Positions 1-8,073 are shown, counted from the first letter of the stretch. The stretch is DNA of 47,250 nucleotides from a bacterium (GCA_021780905.1 JAJXXW010000023.1:1-47250), one strand, 5' to 3'. A program made the numbers and translations. The notes: generated by a model not told the origin, from the sequence alone.

Positions 1-348
1 CTCGGCGGCAATCGCCGGCGTGATTGGACTGTCCTGGTGTGCCGGGTCAATGATGCCGACCACCGGCCCGCCCGGAACATGGACTGGCTGATGGGGATGC
101 AGATTCCATTTGGCGGTCGTTTCAACTCGATAGATCGTGTGTGCCTCGTGCATCACCAGACTGTCATTGGGATCAATATAACGGCCCAGGGAATAAGCTT
201 TGAGGTTCTCGCCGTAACGCACGGATTCCATGCCATCGGTGGTCATTGTCGTAGCCGGCAGCGAGGGCGGCATTTTTACAATGACTGGACGCTTGCTGGC
301 ACAAGCAGTTAAAAATATGAGCGGGATAAAAATGAGGATTCGTTTCAT
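1..348 (-). CDS. T4SS-associated lipoprotein, 3' part cut by window edge
   Basis: A frame open from an ATG at 348 down to base 1 without a stop, so the C-terminus lies outside the window. The N-terminus is a typical lipoprotein signal: MKR, a hydrophobic run and the lipobox LTAC with the lipid-accepting Cys at residue 16. The mature part (SVRYGENLKAYSLGRYIDPN...) is not one I can assign. The ATG overlaps the stop of the VirB10 gene as ATGA, so it is the next cistron of the conjugation operon. In RP4-type trb operons a lipoprotein (TrbH) lies close to TrbG and TrbI, so a role in the outer-membrane core complex is plausible, but that is inference from position and lipobox only. Confidence 0.75.
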   Translation of the reverse strand, partial: MKRILIFIPLIFLTACASKRPVIVKMPPSLPATTMTTDGMESVRYGENLKAYSLGRYIDPNDSLVMHEAHTIYRVETTAKWNLHPHQPVHVPGGPVVGIIDPAHQDSPITPAIAAE

Positions 349-1454
349 GGGATGCCTCCGTTGCGATATAAAGCCGCCGCGTTGGGCGGTAAATAATTTC
401 GGGGGGTGGACGATGGCGAATTGGTGAATTCGTCGGCTGCCTGCCGGGTGCCGCCGACAGTGGCATCCGATATGTCAATCGTCTGCGTGACGTAGAGATA
501 GAACTGTTTGCCGGCGGGAACGCGGACATAAAAGCCGTCACGTTGAATGGAATTCAAAATCTGCTGCGCATAGGCTTGCAGCACCGTTTGCGCGCCGGTC
601 AGTCCGGCATTTTGCGCGGTCGGCAAAATTTGCGTGCCCAGCAGCGTCTGCTGGTTTTGGGTGAAGGCGCTGGCCGCGCCGCTCAAAAAGGTTGCGGCAA
701 ACAGTTTGATTTCGGCCATATCATCTGATTTGAGAACGCGCCCGCGCAGCCCGGCGCTGCCGTCCGTGATGCCCCACCCGCTGTCACTGCCGGCGGCCCT
801 GGTGGCAGGATCAAATTCACGGTCAAGGGCGATGCCGGACACCCGCAATTCCCGGCCATCCTGCCAGACGAACGTCCAGCCGCCGCTGCTGGCGATGCGT
901 TCACGGGTCCGGTCGGTCTGCGCTTGACCGTGAATTTCCGTCCCGGCGGGAATCAACAGTCGTCCGCCAAAATAAACGTCGTCCGTCACCAGACCGATGA
1001 TGGGTGTCTGGATGCTGGAAGAATCCACTGTGACAATGAGTTCACACGGAATCAACCGGCCATACGGTGCATAATACTTGCTCAACGGCTTTGCTTCTGC
1101 CGACGGGGTTTCGGCAAACAGACTGATGGGCAGGATTGCCGGCTTCGGCGGAACACGTCTGACCCGCTTCACCGGCTCCGGTTGACGGTCGGCGGTGGCC
1201 GTCCTGGCCGCGACCTGAACGGCGGGCGGCGGAAGGTTTTTTACGGCCGAATAATTGGTGTTTTGAAAAGTTTGCATCGTCTGCTTGCTCGCGGCGGCAG
1301 CGGCGGCTTTCGTGGAATAACTCAACGGCGGCGGTTTCGTCGCGCCGGGCAAAAACCGTTTCACGGCCAAGAAGATGACGCCCAAAATCACGCAGAAGGC
1401 CAGGAACGCGCCCGCCGGGGTCTTGAAAAAGTTGATGACGCTACGAGGATTCAT
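345..1454 (-). CDS. virB10: VirB10/TrbI-like conjugal transfer protein
   Basis: 369 aa. A short cytoplasmic N-terminus is followed by one membrane segment at about residues 14-34, a Pro/Ala-rich periplasmic linker (about 60-120) and the VirB10/TrbI C-terminal beta-barrel domain. The order LIPCELIVTVDSS, GRLLIPAGTEIHGQAQ, WQDGRELRVSGIALD and the Gly-rich IKLFAATFLSGAAS stretch is typical of that family. VirB10 spans inner and outer membranes and is the scaffold of the T4SS core complex that couples ATP use to channel opening. It follows virB9 after 2 bp and overlaps the next lipoprotein gene by ATGA, so translation is probably coupled. The family call is confident; whether it is closer to TrbI or to VirB10 proper cannot be settled by eye. 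Confidence 0.9.
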   Translation of the reverse strand: MNPRSVINFFKTPAGAFLAFCVILGVIFLAVKRFLPGATKPPPLSYSTKAAAAAASKQTMQTFQNTNYSAVKNLPPPAVQVAARTATADRQPEPVKRVRRVPPKPAILPISLFAETPSAEAKPLSKYYAPYGRLIPCELIVTVDSSSIQTPIIGLVTDDVYFGGRLLIPAGTEIHGQAQTDRTRERIASSGGWTFVWQDGRELRVSGIALDREFDPATRAAGSDSGWGITDGSAGLRGRVLKSDDMAEIKLFAATFLSGAASAFTQNQQTLLGTQILPTAQNAGLTGAQTVLQAYAQQILNSIQRDGFYVRVPAGKQFYLYVTQTIDISDATVGGTRQAADEFTNSPSSTPRNYLPPNAAALYRNGGIP

Positions 1455-1456
1455 CG

Positions 1457-2365
1457 TTAGCGGTGTCCTTGAACCGGCGGTCGGATGATTGCCGGAGGCG
1501 GTGGTTCGATTGCCGACGCTGGTCCGACCGTGTGCGCGTCGAGAATGACGTAGAAATCGTTCTTGAGGGAAATGTCATTGCGCCCGCCGTTGGGCGTGCC
1601 GGTCACGGCAAAGTAGGCCGGGGCTTCCGCGTGCGGTGGCACGATGCCGCTGGCGTCGCTGATGGACTGTGGATAAGTGCGTTCGCCGACCCGGAGAAAA
1701 AATCCATTCGGCGCGTAGATCAACTGACGGTTGGTTTTGTTCGTGACCCCCACGCGGAAAACCAGCGTATCTTCGGGATCAAAGCGAAAGGCTTCTTCAA
1801 TCTTCACCGCATAGTTGGTGCAGTCCACAATGCGCGGCGCGTGTTCGTAATTGCGGTATCCGACCTGGGCGACAACTTCCGGGTGATACGCCTGCAACAG
1901 CGGATAAGCTTTGGCCTCGTCCAGCAGCGCGAGCAGGCGCGTGGGTGTCACCGGCGCGGATTGGGTTGCGCCCGAAGTGTCCGGTGCGGGTTCAAACGTG
2001 ACAGATAAAAAGGGTTCATCGCTGGCCACCAGTTCCAGGACATATGTTTGACCATTCCACCGGATATTGATGTTGGTCACGGCCTTCCCGGCCTCAGCGC
2101 GGACGGAGAAGAACGCTGAACCCTTGGTGTGGGCGATGAGAAACGGCGCGGGCTTTTGCGGATCAATGCTGACCTGTGCCGCATCCATCGCGGCAATCGC
2201 ACCGGGGAAACTGATCGTGGTCACCCGATTGGTGGCCACGGGGATGACATAAACCGTCTGCTCGTCCAGAATGAAATTCTGGATGGCTTTGTCCTTCGCC
2301 ACTGCGACCAGACCAAGGGATGAGAGCAGACTAATGAGGAGCCAGCGTTTCATATTTGAAATCAT
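1457..2365 (-). CDS. virB9: VirB9/TrbG-like T4SS core protein
   Basis: 302 aa with an N-terminal signal peptide (KRWLLISLLSSLGLVAVAK). A second in-frame ATG at 2353 (MKRWLL...) gives a more usual signal peptide start; either start overlaps the end of virB8 (stop at 2331). The N-terminal half is beta-rich and the C-terminal half (AVKIEEAFRFDPEDTLVFRVGVTNKTNR...YAPNGFFLRVGERTYPQS) is arranged like the VirB9/TrbG/CagX C-terminal domain, which forms the outer-membrane ring with VirB10 and a VirB7-type lipoprotein. Assignment rests on size, signal peptide, fold-like pattern and its place between the virB8 and virB10 genes. Confidence 0.75.
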   Translation of the reverse strand: MISNMKRWLLISLLSSLGLVAVAKDKAIQNFILDEQTVYVIPVATNRVTTISFPGAIAAMDAAQVSIDPQKPAPFLIAHTKGSAFFSVRAEAGKAVTNINIRWNGQTYVLELVASDEPFLSVTFEPAPDTSGATQSAPVTPTRLLALLDEAKAYPLLQAYHPEVVAQVGYRNYEHAPRIVDCTNYAVKIEEAFRFDPEDTLVFRVGVTNKTNRQLIYAPNGFFLRVGERTYPQSISDASGIVPPHAEAPAYFAVTGTPNGGRNDISLKNDFYVILDAHTVGPASAIEPPPPAIIRPPVQGHR

Positions 2366-3017
2366 TTACCGCCGTGGGAAACCGCCCGTTTAGCACCATG
2401 TTGGGATTGCGCTGCAACCGCAGCGACAGCTTGAAAGGAATGGCTTCCGTGAAAGGTTTGCCCTCGAAAACACCGTCCCGGATCAACTGGCCGGTCACCT
2501 GGGTCAGCACAAAATCCTCGCGGGTGTTCAAGATGTTGATGCCGCTGATTTCAACCTTCTGGTGCAACTGCTTGGACTTGAACTCCGGTTCTTCGGCAGC
2601 CTGGTAGGCCACCGCCTTCAGATATGCCTGTTTCAAATACATCTGTTTCAGCAAATCCACGTTGTCGAATCCGTTTGGGTTGCGCTCCAGAAAGGCCGTG
2701 GTCGCCAAAGTGCTTTGCTCGACGTGCAGTTCCTTCGCCTCGGAGAATTTCAGCAACGGCGAAACGTAGAACGTGTTGGCCGGATCAATCACGATCACCC
2801 GCTCGCGTTGTTTGAAGCTCTGGACCAGGAAATAGCGGTCAACCGCCGCGCCCGCCAGCACCAACATGGCGAAGCCAAACCAAAACCAGACGAGCCGGTC
2901 TTTTTGGACAAAGATGCGCGTCGGGTCGAAGCGCGGCTTTGCTTCGGCCACTTTCACCCCGCCCGCCGTTGGCGTCTGATTTACCGTGGGCGATTCAGTT
3001 GGTTGCGTTTCGTCCAT
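2331..3017 (-). CDS. virB8: VirB8/TrbF-like T4SS inner-membrane protein
   Basis: 228 aa, the usual VirB8 size. A polar N-terminus (about 40 residues) leads to one membrane segment at about 42-60 (VWFWFGFAMLVLAGAAV) and then a periplasmic domain of the VirB8/TrbF NTF2-like type (ERVIVIDPANTFYVSPL...). VirB8 is the inner-membrane assembly factor that contacts VirB9, VirB10 and the ATPases. The gene overlaps the upstream 77-aa gene by 23 bp and the downstream virB9 gene by 23-35 bp, which supports translational coupling in one operon. Confidence 0.8.
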   Translation of the reverse strand: MDETQPTESPTVNQTPTAGGVKVAEAKPRFDPTRIFVQKDRLVWFWFGFAMLVLAGAAVDRYFLVQSFKQRERVIVIDPANTFYVSPLLKFSEAKELHVEQSTLATTAFLERNPNGFDNVDLLKQMYLKQAYLKAVAYQAAEEPEFKSKQLHQKVEISGINILNTREDFVLTQVTGQLIRDGVFEGKPFTEAIPFKLSLRLQRNPNMVLNGRFPTAVNDFKYETLAPH

Positions 3018-3228
3018 TGGCAGGCTGCGGCCAGATCGGCGGATTGGTGTTCAGCTTGAAAGTTTTGGAATAATTACTGATGGCCACCGGTAGCTCGCCT
3101 GCCAACGCATTCTGTGTCGGACTGACGTTTTTGTGTGATTGCCGTGATGGTTGCACAATGACCACGGCGGTTACGCTGACGATGACGACGCCCGCTGCGA
3201 CGACGACAATCTTCAAAAACGATTTCAT
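2995..3228 (-). CDS. Small single-pass membrane protein of the T4SS operon
   Basis: 77 aa: a Lys start (MKSFLK), a hydrophobic segment at about residues 5-25 (IVVVAAGVVIVSVTAVVIV) and a short polar tail, so probably an inner-membrane protein with a periplasmic C-terminus. I do not recognise the family. Its tail (NYSKTFKLNTNPPIWPQ) is strikingly like the C-terminus of the TrbJ-like protein encoded just upstream (NYRTSFQLNTQPPQFPTG). It overlaps virB8 by 23 bp and lies 30 bp after the TrbJ-like gene. The shared tail suggests both proteins dock on the same partner; that is inference. Confidence 0.7.
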   Translation of the reverse strand: MKSFLKIVVVAAGVVIVSVTAVVIVQPSRQSHKNVSPTQNALAGELPVAISNYSKTFKLNTNPPIWPQPANGRNATN

Positions 3229-3258
3229 GGAGAAAGATAAATGGCATGGCCGGGTATT

Positions 3259-4068
3259 TTATTGGTTGCCCGTGGGAAATTGTGGTGGTTGCGTATTCAA
3301 CTGAAAACTCGTCCGGTAGTTGTCGAACGATTCAACCATTTCAGCCTTTTGTTCCTCCTGCTCGGCGGTGGCCTGCTTTTGCCGGTCGTTGCGGTTTTCA
3401 ATATCCTGTTCCACGCTCACATCCACGGCCTGGTCAATTTCCTTGTCCGTCGCGGCCAGCGCGGCGTTCTGGCCGATTAAAACGCCGGTAAGTTTTTGCA
3501 CCTCGGATGCGGTGGTTGCCGACTGCAAGGCTTCCGTGGTCGAGGCAATGGCGTCCTTCAATGCCTGCCGGCGCTGCAACACGTTGGCGGTGACATTGGA
3601 ATAGTTGAGGGTGGCGTTGTTGATCGCCTCGTTGGGTTTGTAGTCATTCGCGTTGCGTTGGATTTGATTGCCGGACGGCGTGTTGAAGGTCGCGCCGATC
3701 TGGTTGTAAAGCCCGTTGGCATCATAGGTAAGCGCGGCCACACCGTCGGACGTTCTTTCGACGGCGGAGATGGTTTGGCCGAGGGTTGTCCGCGTCAAAT
3801 CCGAGGTCAACGCCGGCACGCCGGTAACGTTGAGAATCTGCGCCGGATTGCCAAACGCCTGGTTGTATTGCTCCAACTGCTGGAGCTGGTTGCCAAGCTG
3901 AGTAATCTGCTGAACTTGGTTATCCACCATGTCAACGTATTCGGCGATGTTCTCGGCCTGGTCGAGAATCTGCTGGATGTTGCTGATGGGGTCGTAAACC
4001 ACCCATTGCGCCTGGCAGGTCGTGCCAAGCACAATGAGAGCGGCGAGGGTGACGAGCATTTTTTTCAT
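3259..4068 (-). CDS. trbJ: TrbJ/VirB5-like secreted T4SS protein
   Basis: 269 aa with a clear Sec signal peptide (MKKMLVTLAALIVLGTTCQA, likely cleavage before QWVVYD). The mature N-terminus (VVYDPISNIQQILDQAENIAEYVDMVDNQVQQITQLGNQL) with its Gln-rich heptad pattern is characteristic of TrbJ, the counterpart of the minor pilus protein VirB5. A long helical, Gln-rich C-terminal part (TASEVQKL...KQATAEQEEQKAEM) probably forms a coiled coil. It ends in the motif NYRTSFQLNTQPPQFP, shared with the 77-aa membrane protein downstream. TrbJ-type proteins take part in pilus assembly and mating-pair formation. Confidence 0.8.
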   Translation of the reverse strand: MKKMLVTLAALIVLGTTCQAQWVVYDPISNIQQILDQAENIAEYVDMVDNQVQQITQLGNQLQQLEQYNQAFGNPAQILNVTGVPALTSDLTRTTLGQTISAVERTSDGVAALTYDANGLYNQIGATFNTPSGNQIQRNANDYKPNEAINNATLNYSNVTANVLQRRQALKDAIASTTEALQSATTASEVQKLTGVLIGQNAALAATDKEIDQAVDVSVEQDIENRNDRQKQATAEQEEQKAEMVESFDNYRTSFQLNTQPPQFPTGNQ

Positions 4069-4106
4069 GTTATTCCTTTCGTTGTTTGGTTGTTTAATGG
4101 TTCAGT

Positions 4107-4121
4107 GCAGGCTTTGCCTGC
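4107..4121 (-). promoter_or_regulatory. Short hairpin directly after the lipoprotein stop codon
   Basis: GCAGGC-ttt-GCCTGC, a perfect 6-bp stem with a 3-nt loop, abuts the stop codon of the 134-aa lipoprotein gene (4122-4124) and precedes the trbJ-like gene. A very similar stem-loop follows the pilin gene (7676-7690). There is no T-run, so a simple intrinsic terminator is unlikely; an mRNA-stabilising or processing element inside the operon is possible. Confidence 0.4.
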
Positions 4122-4526
4122 CTAGTTTTCAATGCGAAGATATTTGGTGGTCGGGTTCAAAATGACCCCGTCAACGGTCTGTTCAGGAACGGGAATCGCG
4201 TAGAGGCTGATGTTTTCCACCGCTGCGTTGCGTTGCTGCTGCTGATGAACCAGAATCCAATACTGCTGCTTGACCGCGTCGCTCCGGCCCTTTTCGTAGC
4301 CGGTTTCATAGGCATCGTCCGCCGTCTTGCCCGCGAGATAATTTGCGCCTTCGCTCAACAATACGCCGCCCGCCGCCCCGGCGGCGGTGATGCCCGGATT
4401 GCCGTGTGACAATTGACTCGCGAGGACGCCACCACCCGCCCCGGCGGCGACGTCGCTGACGGGCCGGACCAGCGCACAACCGCTGACGAGCAGGGGGACA
4501 AATAAAATGAGATGATGGAATTTCAT
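4122..4526 (-). CDS. T4SS operon lipoprotein (possible VirB7-like role)
   Basis: 134 aa. The N-terminus MKFHHLILFVPLLVSGC carries a lipobox with Cys at residue 17. The mature part has Gly/Ala-rich stretches (AAGAGGGVLASQL, GITAAGAAGGVLLSEGANYLAG) that resemble glycine-zipper segments of outer-membrane lipoproteins, then a charged region (DAYETGYEKGRSDAVKQQYW). The start overlaps the stop of the VirB4 gene by ATGA. Its position between virB4 and trbJ and its lipobox suggest it is the lipoprotein of the core complex or a pilus-base component, but sequence alone does not prove a VirB7 function. Confidence 0.7.
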   Translation of the reverse strand: MKFHHLILFVPLLVSGCALVRPVSDVAAGAGGGVLASQLSHGNPGITAAGAAGGVLLSEGANYLAGKTADDAYETGYEKGRSDAVKQQYWILVHQQQQRNAAVENISLYAIPVPEQTVDGVILNPTTKYLRIEN

Positions 4527-7315
4527 ACGGCTTGCGCGAGTTGGGGTTTGCGGGAAAAGGTTAAAATGCCTTCGGTCACATTCTTCGCGCCCTTCAATTC
4601 CTTGGCGCGTTTCTCAAAATGTTCGCCGCTTGAACTGGAGCAATAGAGCATTTCGGGCGAACTGTAATTATAGGCGGTGCCGCAAATCGGGCGGTTGGAA
4701 TCCACATGCAGATAGGTGAACGCAGAGTATTTCGCTCCGGCCTGATGGTCGGGCAGTGTGTAATTCATGATCGTGTGCCGGGTGATTTCGGGCATGGCGA
4801 TGTCCCGCGCCATGTCGTCGAGGTCGGAACGGTCATTCTGACGCATCAAAAAGAACTGGCGCGAATTGCCGAACACGGCGGAGCGGATGCGGGATTGTTT
4901 GAACCGGGCATACTGTTGGACGATGCTCACATTCCAGCAATTGAATTTCCGCAACTGCGCATAGCTCTCCTTGACGATTTCCTCGCCGCCCGGCACGTCC
5001 AAAAAGCGGGCGACTTCCTCAAAGATGTTTCGCTTCCGCAATGCTCGCGGCAACGTGATGATATGTTTGCGGGTGTAATTGGTGATGAGAAAACCGGCTG
5101 CCGCCCGCAATTCGCGGGCGCTGTCGGGAATGTAACCAAGTTCAAAATGGGCAATCTTGCCGGTAAGCGACAGATTGCTGGCCCCATCGAACAACGCTCC
5201 GTAGTTGCCATCCCGGCACCACGGCAATAGGAGTGTTGAAATCTCAATGATCTGTTCCCGCTCCGCGCCACTGGCGTCCAGCGACATCAATTCCTGCAAC
5301 ATCCGGTGCGTGGGATATTCATCGGTCTTGATATACGCATAGGCCAGGTTGCGAACGTCCTTCACCGTGTTCGGGTCTTTCATGAACTTCAAAACCTCGC
5401 CTTCGGAAAATTGGGCCAGATATTCCTGCGTAAAACCAGAGTTGGGGTGCGCCCCGTTCCGCGCCGCAGGCGCATTGAGTCCAGACGCAGTCTGGTCGCG
5501 GAAATCAGCAAATGAGTCCAGCATCGTCGCGCCTGGCGGCATTTTCTCCCGACGATAGCGCGCCAGCGCACAGGCGTGCCGCGCCACTTGCATCATTTGA
5601 CCTTCGTGTTTGCGTGACCAATCCTGAAATACATCCTCGTAAAGCAAATTGATATATTTGGCGATTTGCGCCTGTCGCAACATCTGCTTGTCCTCGCTCT
5701 GGCTCGTGCCCACCATGCGCCCGACCAGCGCGGTGGCCGACGCCAGATGATCCGGCGAAAGCGGCAACCCGCGCGTGTCGAGATAGTTGATGGTGATGTC
5801 CCCGTCGGGCTGGATCACGATTGGCTTTGCCTCCGGCTCCACCGTCTGCGTGTAGATGCCGTAACTCAGTCCCTCCTCAATGATGACCGTGTAGGCAAAA
5901 TAGTTTTCGGTCTGTGAAAGCAGATCGCAAATGGTGACCGACTTGCCCGCGCCGGACATGCCCAGAAGCACGGCATGTTGCGGTGAGGCGTTTCCGCCTG
6001 ACCCGGAAAAGGTTTTGATGCCGACCAGATTTTGGTTTGGGCCTTCATAAATCGCCTCGGCGGTGTCCAGATGACCGGTGAACGTGGACGAAATCGGCAG
6101 CAGATCGGCGATGTAACGATTTTCACCGTAAAGCTTCCGCGCGTTATATTTGCTCCAGGTCCAGCCCGGCCAGGTCTGGTAAAACAACTTTTTGGAAGTG
6201 CTGGGCAGCGTGCTTTCCGCATACTGCGCGGAATTCATCCCGTTGATCGCGTTTTTGATGACGGTCGTCTTGGCGATCAATCCGTCCTTGCTCTGGTCCC
6301 AGGTGCGGATGGCAAACAGCACTTTGAACGGGAACGTATGCCCCTGCATGAGCGCGGAGATTTTCTTCTGCTTCTTATCCATCACGGTCAGTAGGGAAAG
6401 CTTTTTCTCGCTGGCGTAATCGCCCGCAATACGGTCGTGCTCTTTTTCCTCCTGGTTGATCTCCTTGCGGACGGATAACGGTTCCAGATTCACCGTGATG
6501 GTGTAATCGAGCAGCCGCAGGCTGGTCAGCCGATGGATGATTCCGGGATAGGTCATCTTCGGCCAGCGCGACAGCACGATGATCGAATGATAACGTCCGT
6601 CCATGAAGAAGCCGAAGTCGGCCTGCCCGCTCCCCTCGCTGTGCCAGCAATTTTCCTGAATGGACAGTTGCGGATCAAATCCGTCAACGGGGTCGTAATC
6701 AAACCGCTCGGCCAGCGACGGATTCAGGAAATTTTTGTAATGCCGGAAATGGTCGGCATCCTTCATGGGGATGATCCGCGCCCCCTGCCCGGCGAAAATC
6801 TCGGTCAATAATTCATGCTTTTGATCAAACTCCGTCCGCATCTGCTCCAGCAATTGATGATAGTGTTCCGTGAGCGCAGTAGTGGATTTAAGGCCGCTGG
6901 CCGATGAATCAATTTTCCGCGACAAATAAAAAATGAGCCGCTGCCGCCGCAACCGGCGCTCGGTCATCAACCGCCAATACCGTTCAAACCGTTCGTTGCG
7001 CGTCCGGCGCGTCCAAAGGTTGCCGGACTTTTTGGTTTCCGCATGATAGCGCAGGAGTTCGTGCCGGTAATCGCAGTCGCAGTAGAATTGCACCTGCAAC
7101 CGTTGCTGGTCGGTGAGCGAGGCGAGCAGCAGTGAAAGCTGGTCCTGGAACTGGTTCAGTTCCGATGCCGGCGCGTTGGTCAGGTCGGGCGGCTCAAAAA
7201 TGAATCCCTTCGCCACATAGCCGCCCGCGTTCAACGAGTTGAAAACGATCAAATCGTTGACGAAATATCCGTTGGGCGATGACTCAAACATGGTTGCGTA
7301 GAGTGGTGAAACCAC
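4523..7315 (-). CDS. virB4: VirB4/TrbE-family conjugative transfer ATPase
   Basis: 930 aa, within the VirB4/TrbE size range. The N-terminal ~430 residues match the CagE/TrbE/VirB4 N-terminal domain in layout. The ATPase domain begins with the Walker A motif GMSGAGKS at residues 452-459, preceded by the SPQHAVLL strand. A Walker B-like segment is seen as RKRNIFEEVARFLD, and the late stretch CWNVSIVQQYARFKQS...FLMRQNDRSDLDDMAR corresponds to the RecA-like C-terminal core seen in VirB4 proteins. VirB4 powers pilus biogenesis and substrate passage at the inner membrane. The gene overlaps virB3 upstream by 32 bp and the lipoprotein gene downstream by 4 bp. It is the best conserved and most diagnostic gene of the operon. 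Confidence 0.93.
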   Translation of the reverse strand: MVSPLYATMFESSPNGYFVNDLIVFNSLNAGGYVAKGFIFEPPDLTNAPASELNQFQDQLSLLLASLTDQQRLQVQFYCDCDYRHELLRYHAETKKSGNLWTRRTRNERFERYWRLMTERRLRRQRLIFYLSRKIDSSASGLKSTTALTEHYHQLLEQMRTEFDQKHELLTEIFAGQGARIIPMKDADHFRHYKNFLNPSLAERFDYDPVDGFDPQLSIQENCWHSEGSGQADFGFFMDGRYHSIIVLSRWPKMTYPGIIHRLTSLRLLDYTITVNLEPLSVRKEINQEEKEHDRIAGDYASEKKLSLLTVMDKKQKKISALMQGHTFPFKVLFAIRTWDQSKDGLIAKTTVIKNAINGMNSAQYAESTLPSTSKKLFYQTWPGWTWSKYNARKLYGENRYIADLLPISSTFTGHLDTAEAIYEGPNQNLVGIKTFSGSGGNASPQHAVLLGMSGAGKSVTICDLLSQTENYFAYTVIIEEGLSYGIYTQTVEPEAKPIVIQPDGDITINYLDTRGLPLSPDHLASATALVGRMVGTSQSEDKQMLRQAQIAKYINLLYEDVFQDWSRKHEGQMMQVARHACALARYRREKMPPGATMLDSFADFRDQTASGLNAPAARNGAHPNSGFTQEYLAQFSEGEVLKFMKDPNTVKDVRNLAYAYIKTDEYPTHRMLQELMSLDASGAEREQIIEISTLLLPWCRDGNYGALFDGASNLSLTGKIAHFELGYIPDSARELRAAAGFLITNYTRKHIITLPRALRKRNIFEEVARFLDVPGGEEIVKESYAQLRKFNCWNVSIVQQYARFKQSRIRSAVFGNSRQFFLMRQNDRSDLDDMARDIAMPEITRHTIMNYTLPDHQAGAKYSAFTYLHVDSNRPICGTAYNYSSPEMLYCSSSSGEHFEKRAKELKGAKNVTEGILTFSRKPQLAQAV

Positions 7316-7646
7316 TCACCGGATGTCTGGGTTGACGTTGTAATGCCGCGCTGAAGCCTGAACCGTTCAACCAATGGTCGAGACAATCAATGTCGTAACC
7401 GGGCGGTTTGCCCTGACGGAATACAAAGATATAAATCAGGCACAACGTCAGCGGGATGGCCGCCATGATGAGCGAAATCAGCAGGCCCATTTTCAACGCG
7501 CTGAAGCACAGCAGCAAAACCATCACGAACGCAAAGCCGCCGCCGACCACAATCCAGAACAGGTCGCCTTCCAGCCCCCATGTCCGGCCTTTGGAGTCAT
7601 CCGCCGCGTTCGTGTCCGTGAATCGCAGTTCGCTTTTGGTATTCAT
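7284..7646 (-). CDS. virB3: VirB3/TrbD-like inner-membrane protein
   Basis: 120 aa with two hydrophobic segments at about residues 29-50 and 51-75 (DLFWIVVGGGFAFVMVLLLCF, LKMGLLISLIMAAIPLTLCLIYIFVF), then KPPGYDIDCLDHWLNG. Size, two membrane helices and the location between the pilin and VirB4 genes fit VirB3/TrbD, which works together with VirB4 in pilus assembly and is sometimes fused to it. The sequence is not conserved enough for an independent family call by eye. The 3' end overlaps virB4 by 32 bp. Confidence 0.65.
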   Translation of the reverse strand: MNTKSELRFTDTNAADDSKGRTWGLEGDLFWIVVGGGFAFVMVLLLCFSALKMGLLISLIMAAIPLTLCLIYIFVFRQGKPPGYDIDCLDHWLNGSGFSAALQRQPRHPVSGFTTLRNHV

Positions 7647-7675
7647 TTTTAGTGTGGGCCGCAGGCCAATTGGGT

Positions 7676-7690
7676 CAAGGCTTCGCCTTG
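7676..7690 (-). promoter_or_regulatory. Short hairpin after the pilin gene stop
   Basis: CAAGGC-ttc-GCCTTG, a perfect 6-bp stem with a 3-nt loop, lies 1 nt past the stop of the VirB2-like pilin gene. A second small stem (GGCC-gca-GGCC) follows at about 7657-7667, before the virB3 start. Pilin genes usually need much more product than the rest of the operon; stem-loops here could protect the pilin message or attenuate downstream transcription. The parallel with 4107-4121 is visible; the function is inference. Confidence 0.4.
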
Positions 7691-7691
7691 T

Positions 7692-7988
7692 TCATTGGAA
7701 GGTCCCCACGTCCACGGTGGAACTGCCGATGCCGAAAGCCGTGAACAATGCTTTCACGATGACGGGCGCGCCCGCGATGATGAGTCCGCCGACGATGGAC
7801 ATTTTGCCGGTGTCGGCGTCCCCGCGCCGGATGGCGAAGCCGCCGCCAATGATGCAAATGGTTCCAAAGATGAAACCGATGAGCATGACGATGCCCAACG
7901 CCGAGGATGCGCCGCCTGAGAGGCTGGTTTGTGATTGTGCCAGCATGGGAATGAATCCCGCCAGTCGTGTTAAGAATATAATTTTCAT
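7692..7988 (-). CDS. virB2: VirB2/TrbC-like conjugative pilin
   Basis: 98 aa from the ATG at 7988; an ATG 18 bp upstream (8006) is also in frame, but an AGAGGG purine run sits just before 7988 and the signal peptide MKIIFLTRLAGFIPMLAQSQ starts there. The mature protein has two hydrophobic helices (SALGIVMLIGFIFGTICIIGGGFAIRR and MSIVGGLIIAGAPVIVKALFTAFG) separated by a short charged loop (RRGDADTGK), the classic TrbC/VirB2 pilin layout. It is the first gene of the T4SS operon, directly after the divergent promoter region. Confidence 0.8.
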   Translation of the reverse strand: MKIIFLTRLAGFIPMLAQSQTSLSGGASSALGIVMLIGFIFGTICIIGGGFAIRRGDADTGKMSIVGGLIIAGAPVIVKALFTAFGIGSSTVDVGTFQ

Positions 7989-8020
7989 GCGCCCTCTTTT
8001 TACCATGATTGATTTTGATG

Positions 8021-8044
8021 GGTTGTGATGAATTCATCACAACC
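8021..8044. promoter_or_regulatory. Perfect 24-bp palindrome in the divergent promoter region
   Basis: The half-site GGTTGTGATGAA is followed directly by its exact reverse complement, giving a 24-bp palindrome with no spacer. It lies midway between the start of the T4SS operon (7988, minus) and the Clp-like ATPase gene (8074, plus). Such a site is the expected form of an operator for a dimeric or tetrameric repressor controlling both transcripts. No regulator gene is directly adjacent. Core promoter hexamers could not be fixed with confidence, although TATATT at about 8052-8057 is a possible -10 for the plus-strand gene. Confidence 0.6.
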
Positions 8045-8073
8045 TGATTTTTATATTCTGGCAGGCTGAACGC

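Noticed and set aside
924..1460. 178-codon plus-strand frame opposite virB10.
   Set aside because: Antisense shadow: no domain, no ribosome-binding site, and the minus strand has a clear T4SS gene here.
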